NCBI GenBank assembly: GCA_002197995.1
Contig: NGZR01000003.1
Coordinates: forward strand, 3,782,001-3,846,000
Direction: 5' to 3'
Source of the DNA: Gaeumannomyces sp. JS-464
Taxonomy: Eukaryota > Ascomycota > Sordariomycetes > Magnaporthales > Magnaporthaceae
DNA: 64,000 nt
Shown: positions 42,305 to 53,666 of the stretch, piece after piece
Layout of the letters: every line of letters starts with the position of its first letter
How positions within the stretch are numbered: position 1 is the stretch's first letter
Notes under the pieces: model-generated
Told to the model about the DNA's origin: nothing
Databases searched by the model: none
The model's input: the letters and a program-made list of their open reading frames with translations, nothing else
Position numbers and translations under genes: made by a program

Positions 42305-44218
42305 CTACAATCCCTCACGTTCCCTGAACTCGACAAGCGGCCCGTCCTTGAGACTGGTAAAGGTATCAAAGAGCTGAAACTCGCCGCGGCGGTGGCGGCC
42401 GTACTCGGCGTCGGGCTTCCCGCCCTCGGATGGGTCCAGCACGCCGACGGCGCGGCGCATGTCATACGTGAAGAGCACACGCGCCAGCGTCGTCGTCATC
42501 TCGACGTACGCCAGGCCCTTGCCGATGCAGCCCCTGGGGCCGATGCTGAAGGGGCAGAAGGCGCTTTGCGCGGCCGCCACGTCCGCCTCGGACACGGTCC
42601 TGCCGCCCTTGCCGCTGCCGCCGCCGCCGCCAGCAGCAGCAGCAGTCTCGAACGACGAGCCGGCGATCCAGCGCTCGGGCACGTACGAGAAGGGCTCCGG
42701 GTAGTAGTCGGCGTTGTGGTGGACCGTGTAGTGCGGCGTGCCGACGACGGTGCCGGCGGGTAGGCGCTCGCCGTCGACGACGGCGCCGTCGGCCAGCACC
42801 TCGCGCGGCAGCAGGCCGCCGACCGAGGGCGATAGGCGCATGGCCTCGTCAATGCAGGCGCGCAGGTAGGTCAGCGACGTCAGCTGCGCGCCCTGCCGGA
42901 TGTCCTCGACGCTCGAGAAGGTGCCGCGCACCTCGGCGGCCGCGCGGGCCAGCGCCGCCGGGTTACGCACCAGGTAGAAGAGCGTGGCGGCCATGGCGGT
43001 TGAGGTGGTGTCGGAGCCGGCGATGATGCTGTGTTGGGTTTTGGTTCGTCAGTAGGTAGGTATATAGGGGGTAGGGGTGCCTCGGATGGAGAAGAAGAAT
43101 GGGGAGGATGGAAATTGGAATATTTTACTGCCACTTACAGCAGGTTTGACTCGGACCACAGCTCGCCCTGCGCAAACCCTAGGCCCGTCTCAGGGTCGCG
43201 GGCGCGGAGGAGGTAGTAGAAGAAGTCGCGGCGGTCGGTCTCGTCGCCGAGCTTGGTGCGCTCCGTGAGCTGGGCGCGGCTGTAGACCATGTACCGGGCT
43301 CTGCCCGCGGCGACGGAGGGGAAGAGGTACTTGTCGAGATTCAGCTTGTCAAGGATGGGCATGGTGCCGCAGATGAGGTGGCGGCGAGCAGCGCCGCCGA
43401 CCAGGTCCATGGCGAAGCGGTTGTCCTCGCGCTCGAGCATGTGGAAGGCCTTGCCAAAGGCCAGGTCTCCCAGGATGTCCATGGCGAGCCAGTTGCACCA
43501 GTCGGCCATGTTCTTGGGCGTGGTCCAGCCCTTGGTCTCGGCGGTGGCGCCCTTGCCGATCTCGGCGCAGAACTGACGCTCGTTGGCGAGGATGTAGCGC
43601 TCCATCTCCTTCATGGCCGAGTCGGAGAAGGCGTGCGACAGGACGCGGCGCTTGCGGGCGTGCATGTCCTTGTCGCGCGAGTTGTGCGTGTTGGGCGTGG
43701 GGTGCACAAAGGCGTCGTAGAACTCGGCCTTGCGCACGTTGGCCCGGAAGCCGTAGACATCCTTGAGGGCCGCTGCGCTGTTGATGGAGACGCTGTTGGG
43801 CCCGAACCGAACGACCCGACCTTCACGTAGCGTTGAAAACTCGATGTCAGCCATGAGGGTTTTGGCCTTCGTTATGGCGTGCGGTGTTCTTGACGAGCAG
43901 CTTCAAGAGGGTTCCATACCATATTTCTCGTGCAATCTCCAAAACTCCAGGTGCCGGTCACCCTTCCAGGCGTGGTAAAGCTGGTGTATGTTGGATACCC
44001 GCGCCAGAAAAGGGCCTGGGTATTTTGCTAGCGGGTGAAACCAAAGTCTGTACACGACGACGCATGATACCTGGGGGTGACTCCTGTTAGCAACCGCCAT
44101 GTTTCCTGTTTCTTGCCTCATGATCGCCTCCAATGGCACTTGGGCTTACATAGGCGACACCGGCAGCGGCAAATATGCCGAGCCAGGCCAGTATATGGCC
44201 CAAAGTAAATGCTGTCAT
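42305..44218 (-). CDS. Cytochrome P450 monooxygenase
   Basis: A membrane-anchored P450 of 541 aa. Exons: 44218-44150, 44070-43920, 43820-43139 and 43028-42305; all GT-AG with matching phases. The N-terminal anchor [20 protein letters not shown] is followed by the hinge [12 protein letters not shown]. The I-helix oxygen-binding motif is AGSDTTST, split just upstream by the last intron. The K-helix motif is EAMR. The heme-binding loop [12 protein letters not shown] carries the Cys ligand. A Gly/Ala-rich stretch ([14 protein letters not shown]) sits before the heme loop. The pattern [20 protein letters not shown] places it near fungal microsomal P450s of the benzoate/isotrichodermin hydroxylase type (family knowledge); the substrate is unknown. 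It would act at the endoplasmic reticulum with P450 reductase. No breaks. Confidence 0.93.
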
Positions 44219-45643
44219 GGCTTCGAGTGAGGTCTGCAGAAACGCAGCTTACAGGGGATAAAAGCCAGAACGTTGGAGAGAAAGACAGAAAAAAGAAAGA
44301 GAAAGAAAAAAGAGGCTTGGAGAATTGATTTTTGACAGCAAAGAAAAGATAAAATGGAGGGTAAAGCTACTGGTTAGTCTGACGGCTGAGAGAAGGGAGA
44401 GGAACTCGGGGGCATTTAGACATATCGAGGCGTCTTACACAGCTAGTCTCGGCTTAACGCGGCACAAAGGGCGACCCTGCCACTTGGGGGATGGTGGGGT
44501 CTCCATGGGGAATTCAACAGCGGTGGCCGTCCGTCTTGACGCACTCTGACGCTCCAGAAAAATATGCACAGCCAGGGATGAGGGCTGGTCAGCACCGAGC
44601 GGTGCGCGATGCGGCGATTTGAGATGTTTTGGGCATGTGTGTAGATTGCACGTCGCCGCGTCGGCGAGGTGCCGATCAGGCCAGTGTGTCTCGATATAGC
44701 AGCTCTGTTGCTATTTTATTTGGTCTACATGTATGCCCTCGCCAGCAGCCAAAAATCCAACGAGGCTTCCTGGCATGCAAGGCCCGGCTTATCGGGACCG
44801 CGGTTTTCCCTCCAATGCTGCCTCCATACCTATTCATGTGGAAGCCGAAACGCAGCACCGGGCATTTCTTTGTTTGTGCGAGAGATGGATGCGCACGCTG
44901 TCGTCACATTCCAAATCGGGAACACACCTCTCAGCGCTTTTTCGTCATGTGTTCGGCTGACCCGGGGCTTGCTTGGCTTGGCTTGTCTCCCCCCGCCCCT
45001 CTGGCTCGGTGGGGCCAATTACGTTCGCGATTGGTTTTGGCGTCGACCAGATTGGACACCCAAACAGCGAACCAAAAAAGACCTCAGGCGGTGATAGGAT
45101 GGACGCCACGGGCCGAAACATTTATGTACGTGTTGGCGTTTGTGCCGAGCACGGCGCACAGTCCAGGCCGCCTTCAATGGGACAAGCTGCCCCAAAGTTG
45201 GACCTTGGGGATCCTTGCTGTTGCATTGCCCTTTCGTTACGCCCCAATTCCTCTCGCGGAAATTATCCCGTCAGCCGGCCCTCGGCCTTTGTAGCATGGA
45301 AATCATCGGCCCGCCTCGTCTCGGCGAGCGTCTTTGGGTGCTTCTCGCTACTTCTGCTGCAGCTTGCATGCTTCCCCCGCCCAGCCGACCAAGCAGGATG
45401 CGGCGAGCCACCGAGCCGAGCTGTATGGATGCACGCATGCAACAAAGGAATTCCTATTTTGTTTTTGCGTGCCTCCTTTAGCAGCTCATCGTACAACACC
45501 CGCCCCATGCTTTCCCGCCCTCGTCCCTGATAGAGCAATTCGTGTATACACACACAAGCAGGAAAAAAAAATCCAGTGCCGGTCTTGGCAAGATACAACA
45601 GACACAGATTTTACCCTTTACACACCACGCCTCCATAGTTAGT
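44219..45643. other. Intergenic region
   Basis: 1.4 kb holding the P450 promoter and the CWH43 3' UTR. An open frame at 44629-45294 on the plus strand has no family features and I do not consider it a gene. Confidence 0.5.
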
Positions 45644-48600
45644 CTAGTAGTTGTAGTACCTCGGCTCGTCAAAAACGTGGTAGCGGTGCCCGCGGACACC
45701 CTCGCCGCGGAACAGGGCCGGGAACCGCCAGCCCTCTGGCACCTGCTCCTCCTCGACCCTCGAGTTCCTCGTCTCAGCATCAATCTCCCACACCCTCGCC
45801 GCGTCGAGCGAGCCGGCCTCAGGCACAACAAACTTGCCCACCTGGAGCTCCGTGTCGGTGATGGTGCCGCGGCTGACGCGCGCGTACCCCACACGCCGCA
45901 GGCCCTTGAAGAGGATGTACTCGCACCACCGGTCCCAGTCGCTCGGGTCGATGTCGTGCATGCCGGAGCCCTCGCTCACGTACGTGTGGTAGTTGCCCTC
46001 GAGCGGCCGAGTCACCAGGTAGCTGAGAAGCACCGACGGCCGGTTGGACGACCCCATGAGATCGCGCAGGTAGATGGACTGCAGCCGCCGGTCTTCCGGG
46101 TCCTCCTCCTGGCCCGAGTGGAACACGAAGACGTCGACAAGCGTTCCAAAGACGTCGATTGTCGCGTGGATCGCGGGTGCCAGCTCGCCCACAGGACTGG
46201 GCAGCAGGTGGTGCGTCGAGTTGACGATAGGGTACTTAGACAGCAGCGCCGCGCCCCACGTGTGCTTGTTGGGGCCCGGGCCATAGTCGACGTACATGCC
46301 CAGGTCCTCGGCTATGAACTGTGTCGAGTCGCGGTTGCCCATGATGATGCGCTGCTGATCCGACTCGAGGAGACCAACTACGTCGAGCTCGGCGTCCCGG
46401 ATGAGGTCGCGCATCCGCCGCTCCGAGCTCCACATGTCGTTGTCGAGCCCGAAGTGGATGGTCCAGATACCTGCCGTCAGCACCCTGTCCGACCCGGGTA
46501 TGGCTTATAGTCGTTGGTCGGGAACCGCAGGAACGACGCAACCAGGAAGATCACGTTCAGTACCCCGAGAACGCTCGCGTAGTGCTTGCGGTGTTGCACG
46601 ATGGCGCGAGACGGCTTCTGCTGCTGCGCGCCGTTGTTCTTCTTGGGCGTCTTGGCCGCGTTGAGGTTGAAAACACCGCAGCCGATGAGAATCATCATCG
46701 TGGCCATGACCCAGTCCGTGTGCTCGCGCACCAGGGGGCCACCGGGAACGAAGGCGTATGCCACGACCCAGACATGGAAGAGTACCATGAAGTTGTAAAT
46801 GAAGAAGCCAAGTCCAAAAGTCAGGCCCGGCGAACGCTTGGCTGCGTCCTTGAGCAGCGGGACGGCGACAGCCATCAGGTACGTCGCGAGACCGAGTGCA
46901 CCGTAGTATCCGTTCCAACGGTGGCGCGTTGTGAGAATTGCAGCGCCGAAGCAGCCCGCGCCATACGCTGTCCAAAGGCTGGCCACGCCTGGGCGGTATG
47001 TCCCGAATCAGGATGCCAGCGGTCATGGCGAAGATGGTGTAGTAGGCCGACGTGTTCGAAGTCGGGCCGCGGATCGGGTATCCGTCCCAGACCCAGAGGA
47101 TCATGGTGCTCGTGTCGGAAAGCAGCGAGTGCAGAGCGAAGAACAGACCGCCGACACCACAGGCCGCCAGGAAGTTGGAACCAGTCTTGATCTGCGCCCC
47201 GGTTGTGTTCAGCGGGCCCTTGCGGCTGTAGCGCAGAGCGCCCCAGAGCCCGAAGGCCAGGCCGGTGTAGTTCCATCCGCCGTTGGGGGCGTGCATGATG
47301 GGCCAGATCGGGTTGAGGGTGTGGTTGGCGAACTTGACGACGCTCGAGAGGACAAGGCCGACAAGCCACGAGAGAACACGGAGCTCCAGGCGGCCCTCAT
47401 GGACCGACTCCGAGTGAAGCGTGGCCGCCCACGACAGGCACTGGAGCGCGAGGCCGGCGCCGACGGTGCAGAGACGCTGGATAGGGTCCTTGACGAGGAA
47501 TGCCAGCAGGCCCGTCAGGGATATAAGGTGGAAGAAGCGCTGGTTGCGGAGGACGAGCCTCTTAAAGGGGCCGATACCGAGGAACATGGGGGCAATGGTG
47601 CACATGACAAAAGCCTCGAAGCCGGAAATTCCCATGAACCAGAGCGGGAAGTCTATCTCCTTGTAAGTCGACGGGGATAACGCAGGGGGAGATCACGGGG
47701 CACTTACACCACACGACAGCACCCAGGCTGGTAAGGACGGACCAAAAGACAAACTGTTGTTGCGATCCAGGTTAGAAACATTGCTTGTCCTTGGAAGGGA
47801 TGGTTGGGCAACCTACTCCGTGGTAGACATCTGCCGCAATGTCCATGATGTCTGAGGGGGTGACTTTTGTATTCGCTGCGGCCGCGGCGGCCTTCTCTTT
47901 CCTGCAAGTAAGCGGTTAGTCAATATTTCGGCCCGGTTTGGGCACGATACCGTTGCAACGGCATTGCGACACGCTCAGCGGCAGGTAGGATGACTTACTC
48001 CTTCTCAACCACGGCAGACGGCTGGGGAGATGTTGCACTATCGAATATCCACATTTGCTTTAGAACGGATCCCGAAAGACTCCTCGTTGTATTGAGCAAG
48101 ACCAGATACACTGCTGTACAGGCTCATTTGCGTCATGCGCCCTACGAAGGAAGCCAATCCACATACCCCTGGCTTGCTCCCTTCACATCCTTGACGACCA
48201 ACTCAAAGGCATCGAAGTCCAGGGCAGTCACGGCGTCAAACGCCACGTCAAACAGAATCAGGGACCACTCGAAGAAGGCGTATATGGTGTATGCTACAGG
48301 CGTCCAGAAGTCAGCGTCCCTGGCCGAGCCATCACCAGGGGAGCAAAGTGCTCGGGGCCACTTACCGCCAGCCACCCTGTGGACTTTGTGTTGGATGAAG
48401 AAGTATATCAGGGGCACAAGCGTGCCGAAGAAGGCGAAGCAAAAGTACTGGCGGTACTTGATCGCCTTGGGGTTGGGCGGGCTGAGGGAGATGCAGCCGG
48501 CGGTCCAGGGGATGGTGCAGACGATGTACGAGATCATGAGGATGTCGTGCCAGTCGTGGTCGTCGGTCGAGGTGACGTAAGTCCAGCCGCCGCAGGTCAG

Positions 48601-49063
48601 GGTACGGACGACGCCCATGACAGCGACGAACTTGGGCAGGGCGCCGCCGCGCCCGCGCGTGAGGAGGTACCAGAGGCCGACGAGGGCGAAGCGGGGGCCC
48701 GACGTCAGGGCGATAAAGAGCATGAAGACGGAGCGCTCGGGGTAGCGGTCGCCGATCGTGGCCGAGACCGAGGGGAACCACTCGTCCGGGTAGCCGTACC
48801 ACTCATTCTGGACGATCTTGTGGTAGTGGAGGGACAGGCCGACGATGAGCGCGAGGATGAAGGCAGCTGGGAGGTGAGGGTCGAGGAGCGTCAGGGGCTT
48901 GGTCAGCCCACGCGCCGCGCGATGCGCAAACGAGGAATTGGGGAGCAGAGAGTGAGGCCATGGACGTACAGTATGCCGTAGCGGTATGTAGCCAACTGAT
49001 CCACTTCCCATTGAAGGACAAGAGCACGCCGGCGTCCTTGTCCTTGTATTTTGGGGGCGCCAT
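45644..49063 (-). CDS. CWH43: GPI-anchor lipid remodelling protein CWH43
   Basis: A protein of 966 aa, close to the length of yeast Cwh43. Exons: 49063-48970, 48866-48366, 48293-48167, 48037-47999, 47901-47817, 47753-47708 and 47652-45644. The N-terminal multi-pass region shows [20 protein letters not shown] and [40 protein letters not shown] begins the central membrane part. The C-terminal lumenal domain has the endonuclease/exonuclease/phosphatase fold: [36 protein letters not shown] and [17 protein letters not shown]. The yeast protein puts ceramide on GPI anchors in the ER (established). Two one-base faults, an extra base near 47006 and a missing base near 46497, cancel each other. The stretch between them is clearly coding in the shifted frame. 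Confidence 0.92.
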
Positions 49064-49933
49064 GGCTGGCGGGCTGGGGGGAGAGGACGGCAGTCGATCA
49101 AGACGTGAGCGCAACTCCCATCCGCGTCCGTCGCAGAAAGAGGGAGAACGAAGGGAAACCGACAAAGCAAAGGGGAAGACGCAATCCTGCAGCGACACGA
49201 ATTACAGATATGCAAGTACAAACTGGAAAAAAAAAAAAAAAAAGAGTGTGTGGGGAGGCTGGTAGGTAGAAAAGGGAATGCGACTTTGGTCGATGTCGAA
49301 GTCGGGATGGCGAAGCTGCAAAGCTCCAACAGCGCAATTGCAAGCTGTCGGCAACAGCTGCGCGCTGGTCAGACCCTGGTCGATTGGACAGCCGGATGCG
49401 TCGGGCCCCGCAATCTGACGACCCTACTGTAGCCTGACGTGGTTCGTTGCACGTGATCGGTCCCTTACACCTGTCAGCCCCTGAATCTCGATGATGTCGC
49501 CATCGAGCAGTACCTCAAGATCAGGGTGTCAGAAGAGGAAAAGAAGTTCTGCATATCGGGAGGCAGCGAGCACTGGGGCAGGTAGGTATTCAAACTATAG
49601 CAAGCATAATCATTTAAAAGTTACCACCAAGTTGACAAAGGAGACAAGGATCGATAGTTCGTGAGAGAGCTAGGCTGACCGGCTTTGAGCGAGGGGGGCA
49701 GGTGAATATAGCAACCATGGTGAAATCACTCAAAACGGAATATTCAAGCGACTAACGACGAAGAGGAAGAAAACCTGGTACCGGCACCTGAAATTTCACC
49801 AAATCTGCCGGCCCGCCCCATTTGCGTTTCCAGCAGCGTAGCCATTGTGTGCGCTGGGCCCGGAAGTTGGTGGTCTGTAGCCGCCATCACCGCGTGGGCC
49901 GAGGGCGCCTCTCGGCGCAGCGTCATCTGCGCA
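49064..49933. other. Intergenic region
   Basis: 870 bp. An A run lies at 49229-49243, about 170 bp upstream of the CWH43 start. The 10-mer GCACGTGATC lies at 49449-49458. Confidence 0.5.
49449..49458. promoter_or_regulatory. CACGTG-containing 10-mer upstream of CWH43
   Basis: GCACGTGATC, about 390 bp upstream of the CWH43 ATG. The same 10 bases occur in the ELYS-SMC4 interval. CACGTG is the core bound by bHLH factors such as Cbf1 (established); activity here is untested. Confidence 0.35.
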
Positions 49934-51274
49934 TCAATTACCTCTTGGCCGGTCGGAAATCACAGTCTCCCAATAGCCAGGGCGACTGGATGAATGGCGC
50001 TGACTCGAATATCCATATGGTACGAGATGTCCTGCAGAGACGGTAACAGTAGCAGTAGCGGGTCCGGGTGGCCCAGGGGGCCCAGGTGGTCCACGGCAAC
50101 CTGGATTCCCATCTCTCCCAGGAGACCCATCTCTTCCATCGGTACCATCCCTTCCGGACCGCCCCCTCATACCGGTACGCCCCCTCCTTCCGCGAGGGCC
50201 ATCCGCCCCACGAGGTCCTTCTTGTCCGGGACATCCATTGTCACCAGGAAGTCCAGGAGGCCCAGGAGGCCCAGGAGGCCCCGGAGGCCCCGGAGGCCCC
50301 GGAGGTCCCGGAGGTCCCGGGGGTCCAGGTGGTCCAGTGCCTCCAGGCTCTCCTCGGGCGCCAGGTGGCCCTGTTTCCCCCGAGCGTCCAGGTCGTCCGT
50401 CGCTTCCAGTTTGACCTGCTGGCCCTCTGGCGCCGTCAGGGCCTGGCGGCCCTCGTGCGCCCTGTGGCCCAGGAGGCCCTGTCGGACCGGAGACTCCTTG
50501 GACGCCCTGACGACCTGGGAGACCTTGAGGGCCTGGAATGCCAGGCTGACCAGCAGGCCCTGGAGGTCCAGCGTCGCCCTTCTCGCCCGTCTCTCCTTTC
50601 TCGCCTCGGCCTCCCCTTTCTCCCGATGCCCCTTGTGGTCCCTGCGGTCCTTGCCTCCCGTGCCTCCCTTGCGGCCCTTCTGGTCCCTGAGTACCGTCAG
50701 CTCCCGCCGCGCCCGTGGCTCCGGGATGCCCTCTCGGACCCCTGCGGCAGCGATGGCCTCGACAGTAGAAGCATCTCGGGTGGCGCGTTGTTGGCCTCGA
50801 AAACGACCATGATGTCGGCTTGGGCGGCGTGGGGGGCGGCGACGGGGAAGGGTGACCGAAGCTTCTCAGGAGCGGCTTTCTTCTTCGATACCTCCGGCAT
50901 AAGCACCACATGGCGCCAGCCGTGATGACCGTAAGGATAACGACGACGGCGATTATGGTGATCTCGACACTCCCGAGCGCCCCACCGGAGGCGGCGGCAC
51001 CGCCAACATCACGGTCCGGCTGTGCAGTCGCCGCCGCAGCGGGTCCGCCAGCCTGGAATTGGTCGGGGTAGCTGGTGACAGTTCCGAGTAGGATGGTTGT
51101 GAGTTCGATTCGTGAATTTCGAGAGACGGTCAGCGTCACATAGTGTGATCTGATCACTGGGATGTTGGTGTCTCTGGCGGCGATGCTCTTCGGCGCGAGA
51201 GTGATAGGTTCGACGGGGGTGGGCAGGGATGTCGATGACAGCAGGTCGGTTGTGTGTCCAGCTGGGAGTCTCAT
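49934..51274 (-). CDS. Single-pass membrane protein with collagen-like Gly-X-Y domain
   Basis: One uninterrupted frame of 446 aa from an ATG at 51274. Residues 1-100 are Ser/Thr/Pro/Ala-rich with no clear signal peptide. Residues about 103-124 ([20 protein letters not shown]) form one membrane segment, followed by the basic run CRRYRRRK. A Pro-rich linker with Cys residues follows, then 76 consecutive Gly-X-Y triplets (about 179-405), including nine GPP in a row, and a 40-residue tail ending DRPRGN. By the positive-inside rule the collagen-like part would be cytosolic. Known fungal collagen-like proteins, such as the Metarhizium adhesin MCL1, are surface-exposed, so either the topology or the 5' end may be wrong. 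Between about 50909 and 50740 an alternative frame also looks protein-like, so the linker could be misread. Function unknown. Confidence 0.7.
   Translation of the reverse strand: MRLPAGHTTDLLSSTSLPTPVEPITLAPKSIAARDTNIPVIRSHYVTLTVSRNSRIELTTILLGTVTSYPDQFQAGGPAAAATAQPDRDVGGAAASGGALGSVEITIIAVVVILTVITAGAMWCLCRRYRRRKPLLRSFGHPSPSPPPTPPKPTSWSFSRPTTRHPRCFYCRGHRCRRGPRGHPGATGAAGADGTQGPEGPQGRHGRQGPQGPQGASGERGGRGEKGETGEKGDAGPPGPAGQPGIPGPQGLPGRQGVQGVSGPTGPPGPQGARGPPGPDGARGPAGQTGSDGRPGRSGETGPPGARGEPGGTGPPGPPGPPGPPGPPGPPGPPGPPGPPGLPGDNGCPGQEGPRGADGPRGRRGRTGMRGRSGRDGTDGRDGSPGRDGNPGCRGPPGPPGPPGPATATVTVSAGHLVPYGYSSQRHSSSRPGYWETVISDRPRGN
50251..50334. repeat. 9-bp period repeat encoding the GPP run
   Basis: Near-identical 9-base units (such as CCAGGAGGC and CCCCGGAGG) follow each other and encode consecutive Gly-Pro-Pro triplets. 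Neighbouring units share the same third-base choice, which suggests recent expansion by replication slippage rather than selection on protein alone. Confidence 0.75.
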
Positions 51275-52608
51275 TTTCCCCCTTCTTCTTTTTTTCTTTG
51301 CGTAAAAGAGGGTTTCAAGGGTTGAGAGAACTGCTTGTTATGGCCGAGAGTCACCACCCTCCCGCAACAAGTGAGACATGCTCAATGAAGATACAGTGAC
51401 ATACAGTAGGGTCACAGGAAAGAGGTGGAAAGGCAGCAAGGGAGAAAGGGGCATTTTCATGATGCGGCGCGACCGATTATCAAGTCTCAAAGGGATACGC
51501 AGTCGGCTCTACACACCACCCTTCTTGCGCCTCCAGGAGGGCGGCCGCGCTGCCTGGGCCTCGTATAATTTGCACCTTCCCCGAAAGCCTGAGGCCTTCA
51601 TCGAAGGCATGACTGCTGGACTCGAGGTATCCCGCTGCTAGCTTTGTGTACGGAGTCCTGGGGAGGAGGCTGCCCCCCACAATAGCCGGATGAATGGAGC
51701 ATTTGCCAACAACCTGGACCAATCCCAACAGGGCACGGTAGGTTGTTGGATTACCGAGAGTATCCTGAGGCAGACACGGACCAGAGCCGGATGTCTGCCT
51801 ACGAGATAATAATGCAGCAGGCCCACCAACGGGATATATGGGCAGAAGGCGACCCGTGGAGCTGACCGTCTGAGATATGACATTGCGCAGAATCATGTGC
51901 TACCAGTGGCTGATTCCTGGACCGAGGTGCATGTTGGGTGTCACACTGTCATACCTGGATGGAAGGACAACCGCCATTTTTGGCATGAGCTGCAGCCAGA
52001 GACTTGGCCAGGTGGTAGACAAACATGGCAGCATGACCATGTGCATCTTGCGACCGAAGTTGAGGGGTTTAAGCCACGAAATCGCCTTTTATTGGTGACA
52101 ACAAACTGCACGGCATCGCAGCGGACGCCAACGTCCACGTACCCGGTGAAGAATTAATGCTGTTGATACCGCAATCCGAGTGAGTAGGTGTTGCTTATTG
52201 GCCACGGAGGGCTGCAATTCCGGCTCGACACAAGGCCTGCGCATGACCGAGGGGTAAGCAAACAATCGAAAACGGGAGCACCAGCTGCGCTAAAAGTGCG
52301 CTACGGGTGGCCTAAAATGACAAGGAAAAACGGCTTTGCCCGGCAAAAGAGAAGATCTAGGCAGAACCAGGGTTGAGACGCAAAAACGGAATGGGGTCCA
52401 GGCAAGTAACGATGACATCCAGAACTCATTGCCGAAGACAGGAGAGGGTGCATCTGTGTCGAGATTACGTCGCCGAGTATATGTCCAAACTCTTGTCCAC
52501 ATCCGTGAACGCATGCTGATTAACGCCATCGCTATGCAAAGAGCCCAACTATATCAGACGCAGTGTCAACAAACAGATTGACTGGGAGCCAACGGAGTCA
52601 ACCATCAA
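51275..52608. other. Intergenic region
   Basis: 1.3 kb holding the collagen-like gene promoter and the ELYS-like gene 3' UTR. No other gene was supported. Confidence 0.5.
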
Positions 52609-53666
52609 TCAGTGCGGACGACCGAGGGCCGCCAAGCGAGCCCGAAGTTTCTCATCGCCGACGTCCGAGAGCTGATTTGTCGCAAACTTGCGCAGGGCCC
52701 AGGTGTCCCGAGCATTCTTGAGCTTTTTGCCCTCTGCACTCGTAAGGAATTCTTCAAACCATGTGTCTTCGTCCATGTCGAGTGGCAAACTCGTGAGCGC
52801 GCGCGCCCTATGCTCCCTGCTCCCCGCGACCGATGCGTCGGTGTCGTGGACGGACTCCACGAGGCGCTCGAACAGAAGGCGGCGTGTGGGCTCCGGTTGA
52901 GAGCGCGAGAAGAATAGAGCCTCAGAGACGCTCGTGCGAGCCATTGCGCCGAACAGCAACTCCAGAGCTTCTGCCGTCTTCAGCACAGGTTGTACGGAGT
53001 GGTAGTAGGCCAGGGCCCAAGTATAGTCGCCGTTCTGCGCCTGCGAGACCAGTATAGAGATGATGTCATCGGCGAACTCGGGGAGGAGCGAGGGGTGTGC
53101 GAGATACTCGAGGGCAAGCTATCAACCGGTATCGTTAGGGCGTCCTCAGTGAAGGCAGGGGGGTATGAAAACAAGCATACCGGAAACTGTTGCCGGTCCA
53201 TGTGCCACAATCCTTTCATGAAGATTTGGTACTTGTTCGGGATGCCAGTCTTCTGGCAAAACTGCTCGGCTAGTTGAGATCGCACGCCGAGAATGTCGTC
53301 GTGGTCGAGAAGGAGGTAGTACAAGACTGAAAGCTTGTGATGTGCCGACATCTTGCTCTGGCAGACCTTCTGGTGCAGCTCGTGGAGGCCATTGTCGCCC
53401 CTCGGGGGATATGACTTGGCTGCCAGATTCAGCAGCAAACTGTCAGCAAACACAATCCCGGTTGACGTGAATGCACAGAGGTATTGACGCTCCGGCCAGC
53501 AAGTACCTTTGGTCACGCCCAGGGCTTTGAGAACTCGGTCAATGAACAGCACGCCATCGAAGCCCTTGCGGTACGCCTCGATTTCGCGGATCAAGTCTGG
53601 CGCGTATGGCGAGCCGAGGTCTGGCGGAAAGACTTGGTGGAACTGCGTGTAGTCTACGGACGCCAT
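52609..53666 (-). CDS. ELYS-like nuclear pore assembly protein
   Basis: A 302-aa protein made of the ELYS domain (PF13934-like). Exons: 53666-53507, 53419-53181 and 53118-52609. The introns (87 and 62 bp) are GT-AG with exact phases. Landmarks: MASVDYTQFHQVFPPDLGSP; GFDGVLFIDRVLKALGVTKA; HHKLSVLYYLLLDHDD; KYQIFMKGLWHMDRQQFPLA; LEYLAHPSLLPEF; and SRSQPEPTRRLLFERLVES. In animals ELYS/MEL-28 recruits the Nup107-160 complex to chromatin. Fungal ELYS-like proteins are short and associate with the Nup84/Nup120 complex (family knowledge). It shares a promoter region with SMC4. No breaks. Confidence 0.85.

Noticed and set aside
44629..45294. 221-codon plus-strand open frame
   Set aside because: Composition is Cys/Pro/Arg-rich chance translation of GC-rich DNA, overlapped by other frames, with no motif or start context.
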